Part shown: positions 22,628 to 33,229 of the stretch, in pieces
Layout: each line of letters begins with the position of its first letter
How positions within the stretch are numbered: position 1 is the first letter of the stretch
Assembly (NCBI GenBank): GCA_028023455.1
Contig: JAQFVV010006215.1
Span: 6,801,230-6,865,229, forward strand
Length of the DNA: 64,000 nt
DNA from: Epiperipatus broadwayi
Lineage: Eukaryota; Onychophora; Udeonychophora; Euonychophora; Peripatidae
Reading direction: 5' to 3'
Made by a program: the position numbers and the translations under genes
The notes under the pieces: model-generated
Database searches by the model: none
The model's input: only the letters and a program-made list of their open reading frames with translations
Told to the model about the DNA's origin: nothing

Positions 22628-25296
22628 TGTAACGGGATGGGAGGGTATCAAAAAAAAGAGTGAACCTGGGGTGATGGCAAATCATCATCAACCCCACTCC
22701 ATTTAATGAAATACAAATATCAATAATTTGAAAAATTATCTGTAAGTAAATATTTAAAGATATAAGAGTAGAGAATCTCTGAACATTGTGAGATCAGCCA
22801 GCTACTTCTAAGAGCAACTAAAAGTATAATTAATCATCAACCAGCATTATAATAAGTCAAAGCAAGTATAAGTAAATATTAAGAGAACCATCCATCATTA
22901 TTGATGTGAATACACAAATCAGTACAATAAAACATATAAATCAACTGACCATCTTGTGGCTGGATTGGAAATGAGTCTTCTGTAGACCAGGCTAACTATT
23001 GAGCCTTTTGCCAGCTTGGGCAATTATATAAACATAACTTGGATGCACCAGTTTAGTGCCCATCCATTAAAAATACACAATAATCAGAAATCAAAACAAT
23101 AATGCTGGGACATTTAAAACATGCTGATCATCATCAATGCTCAGGCCAGTTGTACTGGCCAACTATAAACTTAAATTTTTAATAAAGACTAAAGTAAAAT
23201 AAAAATAATAGTGCATGGGCTTTAAAGAGTATCCTCTTTTGCGCCAACCAGGATGATGATTGTTCATCACTGGATGCCCAAAGCACTAAACACATCCCCA
23301 TTTATCCGTGTCCGAAATCTAGCTCAGAAAACATGGGCTCTATTACTGTATGTGAACAAAAGATGATGGAAAACAATTTTTAACAATTAAATATAAGTTT
23401 ATTAATAACAACAAAAAAAATAAATGATTATGGTCTTATGAGAGTTCTGATTTTGAAAAGTATACATTGAGTTCCATGATTAATAAATTAGGTTTACTTA
23501 AAATCCATTCAGCACACAGGCATGTGGATTGATACAAAATTAACATGTTTGAATTAACATTTAATTTAGAAAAATGATCAAAATTTTACACATAAGTGTC
23601 TATCTGAAACACATTTTTATTTACAATACAATTGACATATATATGCACACATATGTGTGTGAATTTTCTGATTTTGATTATAATACAGAATTTCAAATTG
23701 AGATTTAAATAATTACTATTCAACATTTAAATTGTTATATTAATTTACCAAATTACACATTACAATTCAAGTTATTACTATAGTTTACATATATATATAT
23801 ATGCGCACAGACGCGCGATTTATAACATACAATCAATACCAACAAAAAAAATGATTATAATTTTACATATATGAGTGTGCGTGTATATACGCACACTGGC
23901 CTTTACCTATTTAAATTTGTTACAATAATATATTATATTTTCCTAATTAATTTCATTTGGAAAACATACATAAATTTCACACAAATACGTGTGTATAAAC
24001 AAAATATAGATATAATTTAAAATTACTTTCAATTTATAACTTCTCAAAAGTATAGTCAATTTTTGACAGGTATTTGTTGATTAATTATCAACGTTTTTAA
24101 ATTAAATTATAGAATCATCGATTCTTTACCTTTATTTTAATATAAATGTTTTTTTAATAATAATAATGTCCAAGAGGATTATTGTTCAAAACGTCTCTTT
24201 TGCCTTTAAAACCAGTTGGTCAATGAATTATTCTTGACTCTTAATTATAATTCAAGCAAAATTACTTTATATTCTTTTAAATATATAGATTTTTAACCGA
24301 CTTAAAAATAATATTGTTCTATACATGTCTATTTTTATAAGAATTATTTTAAATAACTCACCAGCTATATATACGTTTATGTGTGCCTCTCTACATATAG
24401 CTGAAATAGCATACATATAATTAATTCTTCATCCACCGATGGTTTCTCTTGGGCAAGCTGGTTCTTTTGATCCATCATAAAAATATAATCCAAGTTTGTT
24501 GTCACTATCAGGTAAAGGTACATAATCCATATAAAATCTTGGTCTGTAGTTGGTCTCTTTCTGTCTAGGATTTTTCCAGGCAAGCAGCTGTTTTGATTTA
24601 ATAAATTTTAGACAAGCAACTATCCTCTCTGTTTAAGGCTATGAATTACAGCACAAAGAAGTGGGTCATTTTTTCCAAGTAAATTCAAACTCCTGAGAAG
24701 GAAATATTAGTAGCTTTTAAAGCTAATGTTCTGCCTTCAGCCACATAACTTCATAGTAGCTATTTTGCCAACCCTTTGGTCAGCTAAAATCAACTGCTGC
24801 AAACTTCATCAAGTTGCAACAAAATATATAACCAACTGAAATTTTTAGCTGACCTTTCTTACAAAAAACTATTAATCAGACTGCTGATATTTTTTATCAG
24901 CTCTTTTTATAAATTCATTTAAGGTGGTAAGATCTTGATTAAAAGCAAAGCTTTTATTTTTAGCTCTCTAATCCCTTTGAAAACATATATGTTTTCATTA
25001 ATTAAAAAAATGTCAAAAACAAGTATTGTGTTTTTACATTTCACAATCAGAATAATAATAATAACAATACAATATTTATATTTATTAAGACCTTTTTTAA
25101 AACATTAATTTCATAATGAAATTTTATTTTAAACCCAGAGTTATTTAACCCTTTACTTGTTATTATTTTATTTTAGAAAATATAGAAAAATATCTACAAA
25201 AATTTATTCTATGTTTATTTCTACTTTGCTTTTATTTTACATATATATATTCACATACACTATATTAGTGTGTGTGATGTAACCCAACTGGTTACA
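22628..25296. mobile_element. Solo LTR-like element, 2.67 kb, with ATAG target duplication
   Basis: Starts TGTAACGGGATGG and ends CCCAACTGGTTACA; the reverse complement of the end, TGTAACCAGTTGG, matches the start at 10 of 13 positions. Immediately outside lie ATAG (22624-22627) and ATAG (25297-25300), a four-base duplication as expected for Ty3/gypsy integration. There is no pol or gag sequence inside, so it is a solo LTR or a non-autonomous element; a 24377-24583 minus frame inside is unrecognised. Orientation is unknown. The left flank is an (AT)n tract. Confidence 0.6.
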
Positions 25297-25300
25297 ATAG

Positions 25301-26851
25301 TAAGTAAATACATGTGCATTAGTATTTCAATAAGCATGCTTATTGGTTGTTTTAACATTAAATATTCTTGCAGAAAGAGAATCTTCTTACATTTCTCATT
25401 AGTGCTCTAACAGTACACTTCATTGCATTATACTCTCATGCATTGTTCTTCACATTAGTGCCACTACACTTCATAGTAATATGCTGCTATCTTTCCACAC
25501 TTTATTGTAATAACAATATAACATATATGTAACTGGTTCAGCAGTTTTTATTGACATCACTTAATTTGCATAATTAGTCCTGTTTACATACTTTGCAAAT
25601 TAGCATACTTTTGGTTATTTCCACATCTTTGCATATCTTTAATGTTCAGCATTTCTAAATTTTCCAGAGTGCATTTATTTAATTTCTGACCAAATTGTAT
25701 ATACACACTTAAAATCCTATTTACAATTATACCCACATACACTTTTAATCAGACATAACAAGACTATGTACGATTATTAAAAAAAATAACAACAAAGGTT
25801 ATTTGACTTCAATTAGAAAAAATCAAGTGGAAACTATAAGGGTTGAACAAAATAATAAAAAACTTATATGTAATATCATTAGTAAATCAAGTTTATTAAA
25901 TTGAGAACTCATGGGATAAAATTATATAACTTTGGATGTTGAACAAAAGAAATATTAAACATTTTTGTATATTGATATATGGAAAATTTTTTGAGAAATA
26001 TTGGAAATTCAATAATATACTGTAACATTTAAATCAAGTGATTGGATAACTTATGGATGATATATAAAATCAACTGCACATTTTTCAAAGCAATACTTGA
26101 ATATGTGGCCATAAGAATTGGAGCATTATATTTTGGCAAATGATAATAATTAAAACAATAGAATTAAATCAAAATACTACTAAGATACAATTGCTTAAAT
26201 TATGACAGTTTCACCATATTTGGTAACTGGGAAAAGCAGTCTGGTTGATCAAATAAACTAATGATTGGTAAAAATGCTAATGATGTTTTGTTTCATATTA
26301 CATTTTCTGGTTTTCCATTTTTATAGCAACATTACTTTCTTGTAGAATTAACTTCAAAAAATCAATGGCTCTAAAATGGTAGCATGTGACTATGTTTTGT
26401 TTGTGAAAATCATGATAAATCAATTTTATGGGAATAGTAGAGATGTTTTTGACCTCTAGGGTTATTTGTTTGGTATGTTTTTGAACTGTTCTCTACAATG
26501 ACTTGTTTCAAGGTGATTGAAAATTTGAGAACTATGTTTGTTTATTCTTTTGCACTTATTTTATAGATAGACCTAGAGCAAGGGTAGTTCTTGTGATATG
26601 ACACTTAAAGTAACAGAATAATCAATATCTTTAGATAAAAAATGATGCAACAAGCTTTCATTTTTAAAAATCAACAGCTAATGGTTTTTAACCTTAATGC
26701 TATGAAAACTTGTGTTCACATGGCTCACACAATCATTCATTAAATTTAATTTTAGTCTTTACCTTCTGTTATTTAGCACAAAGGTAGAATCATTTCTAAT
26801 ATTTAAGATTTGAAATATAGGTATTCTTTATATACCTTGAACTTAATTGTA
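25301..26851. other. AT-rich non-coding stretch, nothing recognised
   Basis: No supported coding region or shared repeat noticed in about 1.55 kb. Confidence 0.45.
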
Positions 26852-27190
26852 AACATAGGGATTTGAACACAGACTTTCAAACACTCTTCAACTATCCACA
26901 CTATCTCATACTATCAATACACATGTCCATATACATATAGAAAAGATAAATAATCACCATTAAACCTTTCCATTAAAGCATGAAGATTTGCTATCTTAAT
27001 ATAAACTGAGCACTGATTATATATGTGTGTGGGAGATAATAATCTAGACCAACTGATGAGTGCTGATTTAGCACAAAATGCTTCTATTGGTGATTATCTT
27101 TTCTACATATGTGTGGTGAGGTGTATCAGTAGAAAGAGGTAGTGTGGATAGTTGAAGGGTGCTAGAAAGTCTGTGTTCAAATCCCCTATA
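26852..27190. repeat. Foldback element family F, short copy, SINE-like ends
   Basis: Inverted arms: GGGATTTGAACACAGACTTTC at 26858 pairs with the right end reading GAAAGTCTGTGTTCAAATCCC, and ACTATCCACACTATCTC pairs with the AGTGTGGATAGT near 27140. The right edge GTTCAAATCCCC (27175-27186) looks like a tRNA B box (GGTTCGANTCC) and its mirror occurs on the left, so each arm may derive from a tRNA-type SINE tail. The inner part (TTAGCACAAAATGCTTCTATTG, GGTGATTATCTTTTC) matches the larger copies at 28998-30162. Confidence 0.7.
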
Positions 27191-27381
27191 TTTATAGTAT
27201 TAAAATATCATGATTCTCTAAGCTATTTGATTACTGTATTCATATTTATTTGGACTATTCTTTATGTTATAATATACTAGATAGAAACATATAACCCAGA
27301 TTCCAACAGATAATACGAAAAATATTGTGCTTATCTATAAATAATGTCCATTGTACACACACACATATATATATATATATA
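27191..27381. repeat. Spacer ending in (CA)n(AT)n
   Basis: Non-coding. Ends in a short CA run and (AT)n (about 27354-27381), in which the left LTR of the next element is inserted. Confidence 0.7.
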
Positions 27382-30300
27382 TGTACTGACCCACATGCCA
27401 TTACATTATTTATTTTAAAAATGAGACATTAAAAATAAAAGTTCGCAAATAAAAACTTTTTTAAGAATTAAAAATTGAAAATTAAAAGTCATCTAAACTT
27501 TATATATATAAAATCGCACAGATGAAAAATTATTAAAAGAAAACTTTATTAAGGAAAAAGAAAGTATTTTAAAACTAAATTTTCAGAAAAAAAAGAACGT
27601 AAAAGATTTAAAGATAAAAAGAATGTACAATAATTTAATTAATTCTATTGTGTAAAATGGAAATGATTATTTTAAGTAGTCCAAGTGAAATAGCCTTTGG
27701 GTATTTCAAAAGTTATAATTAAAGGTCAGATAGGAGAGAAAAACAATAGAAACTAATAGCCAATAAAAGAAATCCCTCAGGAAATGGACATCAATGAAAA
27801 GATTTTCATCATGATGTAATGTCCACTCTATCCGAAAGTCTAATATAAAAGGGAAAAGATGGAAATAAATAGAGAGAAGATAGAGATGTGATAGAGAGAG
27901 GTGTGATATGTGTTAAGTCAGAGAGAGTTGAAGGAGAAGGGATTGAAAGATTCATTTTAATTTCTTCAGTTTTTCTATAAAAAGAAATGACATCATTTTC
28001 CTATATTGCAGACCACAGGACATTGGGGGAATTAACGCTAGATCTCAAACTGCAAGCAACTGTTAAGGATGAACTTTTTAAAACAGTAAGAACTATATAA
28101 CTAATGAACATTTTCAAAACAGTAAGAACTTTAATTCCAAAACATTTTCAGTATTTAATAGAAATAGAATCCTATCTGACCAACATAAATTATTATTAAT
28201 AATTAATTTTATTTGATGTATTTTTTTAAAATCATTTTCATTGTTATTTTTTTCGTTCTTTAAGTTTTTATTATGATTTTTTTTTTGCTGTTAAACTAAA
28301 CTTAACTTGGGCATGAAGGGCTGCATAGATTTGTAAAATTATATTAGTTTAATTAAGGGAGGGTTAATCTTAGGTTATTTGTTTTGTAGTTAAGTTGGGT
28401 TAATCGATTGGATATATTGGTGTAATTAGTAAATGTAGTATGAAGGTCCGCTATGTGAAGGTTCACATGATACACCACACTTGAGCAAAATAAGTCCCAT
28501 TTAGTACTGACCATCGGAAGCAGACGTATTCCCTGCTCCTTGGATCACCCCTTTAGCCTATGGAATGAAATTGTAAGACAGCAAAAGAGACCACAATTCC
28601 TTCCTATGGAGTTTTTTTTATTGTTCTTCTCACCAGACATATGAAACATTCCTGTACTGGACAAAAGACAATTTCTTCTTTATAACCATGCTGTTCAGAT
28701 GTGCATTCCTGACAGTATGGTATTGTGCTGTCGTATTCATGCTGCAATGAATACATCGATGTATCAGATGGATTGGCTTGGTTTGACTGTGAACTTTTGG
28801 CCTAAGGTTAAATCAGGGATAGACTATTTTCTTTTCAAATGCAATCTATGTAGTCTATTCATACTCGAAACTAATAAATATTTAAATTCATCTGTGCGAA
28901 CTTCTTAAATAAAAAGTTAAAGTGTAAATTAAATTCTAAAGTAAAGTTCTAATGTTTTATAAAAAAAGATTATAGTAAACATACTAAAATAATAATGACT
29001 GGAACACACAGGCTTATTATATACCTGTATCTATATATGTAATATATAGGGTATATGAGCAGAGACTTTCACATGACCCACCACTATCCACACTATCTCA
29101 TAACACTGATACACTTGAACAAATAAAATGTTGAAAAGATAAATAATCACCAATATATGTATTTCATACTAAATCAGAAATCATCAGTTAGTCCAGATTA
29201 CCATCTCTACACATATATTCTATAAGTGCTCAGATATATATTAAGATAGCCAAACCTCACACTTTAAAGGACAGGCTTCAATCTACTCCACACTCCAACT
29301 CTTCATCCATCCATCCAATTGAAAATCTGATGATGGTCAGATTGACATTAGGTCAACATGGATGTGACAAGAATCTCAGTCTCAGGGTGGCTTTTGAGCA
29401 TTCCATCATCAGGTTTTCAATTGGATGGATGGTTGAAGAGTTGGGGTGTGGAGTATATTGAAGCCTGTCCATTAAAGTATGAGATTTGGCTATCTTAATA
29501 TATATTTGAGCTCTTATAGCATATATGTGTAGTGATGGTAATCTGGACTAAGTGATGATTGCTGGTTTAGCACAAATTATATATATTGGTGATTATTTAT
29601 CTTTTCAACATATATGTGTTCAAGTGTATCAGTGTTATGAGATAGTGTGGATAGTGGTGGGTCATGTGAAAGTCTGTGCTCATACACCCTATATATTACA
29701 TATGCAGACACAGGTATATAATAAGCCTGTGTGTTTCAGTTATTACATGATAGAGATGTCTGCCCATCCTTTATATATGTATTAAATGGATTATGTCCTT
29801 ACATGAGGCATCAGATTGACATTAGGTCAACATGGTGTGACAAGAATCTCAGCCTCAGGGTGGTCTTTGAGCATTCCATTATCAGATTTTCAATTGGATG
29901 GATGGTTGAAGAGTTGGGGTGTGGAGTAGAATGAAGCCTGTCCATTAAAGTATGAGGTTTGGATATCAATATATCTCTGAGCACTTATGGCATATATGTG
30001 TAGAGATGATAATCTGGACCAAATGATGATTGCTGGTTTAGTATAAAATACATATATTGGTGATTATCTTTTCAACATATATTGGTTCAAGTGTATCAGT
30101 GTTATGAGATAGTGTGGATAGTGGTGGGTCATGTGAAAGTCTGTGCTCATATACCCTATATATAAAATAATAATGCTAAATTTTATGTATGTTTAATAAA
30201 TGTTTGTGTGTGTGTGTTATTATTGGCAGTGGCTTCTTTTATTTTTTTTAATATTGAAAATATTTTTAGATAAGAATTCATATTTTATAAATCTCTGTGT

Positions 30301-30461
30301 CTCTCTGAGCTAGTGGCATGAGCTGATGATTAGTATAATATATATATATGTAAAAGTTAGATCTTAACAGCACGTATTTGCCTACTCTATAAATTTTCCA
30401 AGTTCAAATAGCCTAGTGGTGCACTGTAGTGCAGATATGGCTTAAATCCCTGACTGTTATA
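27382..30461 (+). mobile_element. 5' LTR (split) of a non-autonomous LTR retrotransposon
   Basis: Starts TGTACTGACCCACATGCCAT and ends CCCTGACTGTTATA. It aligns end to end with 31151-33086 once a foldback insertion (28998-30162) is removed, giving about 1.9 kb. Most bases match by eye; identity was not computed. Two bases after the end, TGGACTCCCAACACGGACTG fits a primer-binding site, which fixes this as the 5' LTR on the plus strand. A 69-residue open frame (28699-28908) has a counterpart in the other LTR. Confidence 0.7.
28998..30162. mobile_element. Foldback element family F, large nested copy
   Basis: About 1165 bases absent from the equivalent position of the other LTR. It begins ACTGGAACACACAGGCTTAT and ends GCTCATATACCCTATATA. 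The first part (to about 29755) is a full palindrome: arms such as AGACTTTCACATGACCCACC and GGTGGGTCATGTGAAAGTCT, with a roughly 60-base unique loop around 29336-29397 (AGATTGACATTAGGTCAACA). The second part (about 29790-30162) is a half copy starting within the loop. It is flanked by TAAAATAATAATG at 28985-28997 and 30163-30175. No transposase. Open frames across it (29552-29934) are artefacts of the repeats. Confidence 0.8.
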
Positions 30462-30463
30462 AT

Positions 30464-30483
30464 TGGACTCCCAACACGGACTG
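30464..30483 (+). other. Candidate primer-binding site
   Basis: TGGACTCCCAACACGGACTG starts two bases after the LTR end. It resembles the tRNA-Lys type site (TGGCGCCCAAC...) with changes; the complementary strand ends in CCA like a tRNA. The assignment to Lys is inference. Confidence 0.5.
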
Positions 30484-31150
30484 ATGTTTAATAAACCACG
30501 AGTACCCTGAATAAAATTTTTTTAATGAAATGTTTTTGCTTTAAATCTTATAAAAGCACTGCCAGTCAGAAATGCACATATATTAAACAAGAGAAAGAAA
30601 AGATATTAATAATCTTCAATGGAAATTTGTTTTAAAAGGAAAAAGTAAAAAGGTTGCAATTAGTATAGTTTTTATATATATGTTTTAATGTGTATAGGGG
30701 CACACAACCATGTAAGTTTATGATGGTCAATGTGATACCATACGATGAGTGTCCTTTGGGAATTTACTTCAATGTAACCCTATTTAAGCATTTCAATTAA
30801 TCATAAATAAGTTGGTGGTATATATAATTGTGCTGCAAATATACATGTATAAACCCATTATCTTTTAAAATATATTTACTTCAATGCAACCTCCTTAAAT
30901 AAATAATTTGTTTGTTGAGTCGTTTGTTAGAAATAAAATATAGAGAAATGGAACTCTTGGGGGGAGGAGGCATAAATGTAAATCGTTCATAGGAAAATGA
31001 TAGTCAACAGTTTTTTTTTGTATATAGTCTTTTTGTAAAATTACTAACCAAATATCTTTATAAATGTCTTCGTTAGTCATGTACTGTAATTACTAACCCT
31101 AAGTAAAAAAATCTTTTTTGTTTATTTTTTTTAAAGCAAGTTTACTGATA
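30484..31150 (+). mobile_element. Internal region of the non-autonomous LTR element (~0.69 kb)
   Basis: Only about 690 bases separate the two LTRs. No gag or pol similarity; the one open frame (30895-31080, minus, 61 residues) is not recognised. No clear polypurine tract precedes 31151 (sequence ...TTTAAAGCAAGTTTACTGATA). Size and content fit a TRIM/LARD-like element dependent on enzymes from elsewhere. Confidence 0.55.
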
Positions 31151-33086
31151 TGTAACTGGCACACATGCCATTACATTATTTATTTTAAAAATGAGACATT
31201 AAAAATTAAAGTCGCAAATAAAAACTTCTTTTTTAAGAATTAAAAATTGAAAATTAAAAGTCATCTAAACTTTATATATATATAAAATTGCACAGATGAA
31301 AAATTATTAAAAGAAAATTTTATTAAAAAAAAGAAAGTATTTTAAAACTAAATTTTCAGAAAAAAAAGAACTTAAAAGATTTAAAGATAAAAAGAATGTA
31401 CAATAATTTAATTAATTCTATTGTGTAAAATGGAAATGATTATTTTAAGTAGTCCAAGTGAACTAGCCTTTGGTCATTTCAAAATGTATAATTAAAGGTC
31501 AGATAGGAGAGAAAAAACAATAGAAACTAATAGCCAATAAAAGAAATTCCTCAGGAAACAGACTTCAATGAAAAGACCTTCATCATGACATAATGTCCAC
31601 TCTATCTGAAAGTCTAATGTAAAAAGAAAAGGTTGGAAATAAATAATTAGAGAGAAGATAGAGATGTGATAGAGAGAGGTGTGATATGTGTTAAGTCAGA
31701 GAGAGTTGAAGGAGAAGGGATTGAAAGATTCACTTTCAATTCCTTCAATTTTTTTTAAAAAGAAATGACATCGTTTTCCTATATTGCGGGCCACAGGACA
31801 TCGAGGAAATTAATGCTGGATCCCAAACTGCAAGCAACTATTAAGGATGAACTTTTTAAAACAGTAAGAACTATTTAACTAATGAACATTTTCAAAACAA
31901 TAAGAACTTTAATTCCAAAACGTTTTCAGTATTTAATAGAAATAGAATCCTATCTGACCAACATAAATTATTATTAATAATTAATTTTATTTGATTTTTT
32001 TTAAAAAATCATTTCCATTAAGATATTTTTCTCGTTTATTAAGTTTTTATTATGATTTTTTTTCTGGTAAACTAAACTTTTAATAAATTTAAATTTAAAT
32101 CAGGCATGAAGGGCTGCATAGATTTGTAAAATTATATTGGTTTAATTAAGGTAGGGTAAATCTTAGGTTATTTGTTTTGTAGTTAAATTGGGTTAATCAA
32201 TTAGATATATTGGTGTAATTAATAAACGTAGTATGAAGGTCTGCTACATGCAGAATCACATGATATGCCGCACTTGGGCAAAAAAAGTCCCATTTCATAC
32301 TGACCATCGGAAGCAGATGTATTCCCTGCTCCTTGGATCACCCCTTTAGCCTATGGAATGGGATAGTAAGATGGCAAAAAAGACCGCAATCCCTTCCTAT
32401 GGAGTTTTATTTTTTATTATTCTTTTCGCCAGACAGATGTAAAATTCCTGTACTGGATGAGAGACAATTTCTTCTCTATAACCATGCTGTTCAGATGTGC
32501 ATTCCTGACAATATATATGGTATTGTGCTGTCATATTCATGCTGCATTGAATACATCAATGTATCAGATGCATTGTCTTGTTTTGACTGTGAACTTTGGC
32601 CTAAGGTTACATCAGGGATAGACTATTTTCTTTTCAAATGCAATCTATGTAGTCTATTCATACTCGACACTAATAAAATATTTAAATTCATCTGTGCAAA
32701 CTTCTTAAATAAAAAGTTAAAGTGTAAATTAAAATCTAAAGTAAAGTTCTAATGTTTTATAAAAAAAATTAAAGTAAACATACTAAAATAATAATGCTAA
32801 ATTTTATATATGTTTAATGAATGTTTGTGTGCATGTTATTACTGGCAGTGGCTTCTTTTATTTTTTTAATATTGAAAATATTTTTACATAAGAATTCATA
32901 TTTTATAAATCACTGTGTCTCTCTGAACTAGTGGTATGGGCTGACAGTCGGAATAAAATATATATATGTAAAAGTTAGATCTTAACAGTGCATATCTGCC
33001 TACTCTATAAATTTTCCAGGTTCAAGTAGTCTGGTGGCACCCTGTAGTGCAGATATGGTAAGACTCTTAAATCCCCGACTGTTATA
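31151..33086 (+). mobile_element. 3' LTR of the non-autonomous LTR retrotransposon
   Basis: 1936 bases from TGTAACTGGCACACATGCCA to CCCCGACTGTTATA, uninterrupted. The inverted ends (TGTAACTG and CTGTTATA) are imperfect. (AT)n follows at once (33087-33102), as (AT)n precedes the 5' LTR. It contains a 139-codon open frame at 32333-32752 (MDHPFSLWNGIVRW at its start, FLFKCNLCSLFIL near its end). The 5' LTR copy of this frame has a stop in the middle and a frameshift near the end, so coding function is doubtful. Confidence 0.7.
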
Positions 33087-33229
33087 ATATATATATATAT
33101 AATGGCAGTTGCTATTCCATCGAAATATCGGTGTTTAATGGAAAACAATACATGGTATATCCCAAAAAGTTATAATTTATCTACATCATATTACCGTGAA
33201 AACATAAAGTATAACATATATATATATAT

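Noticed and set aside
24377-24583. 68-residue minus-strand open frame
   Set aside because: Lies within the 2.67 kb solo LTR and shows no known domain; kept only as a note.
27140-27190. Possible tRNA gene from a B-box-like GTTCAAATCCCC
   Set aside because: No A box, no cloverleaf or acceptor stem; the sequence is part of a foldback arm.
29552-29934. Overlapping open frames of 67-77 residues
   Set aside because: They run through the palindromic foldback insertion and simply reflect repeated arms.
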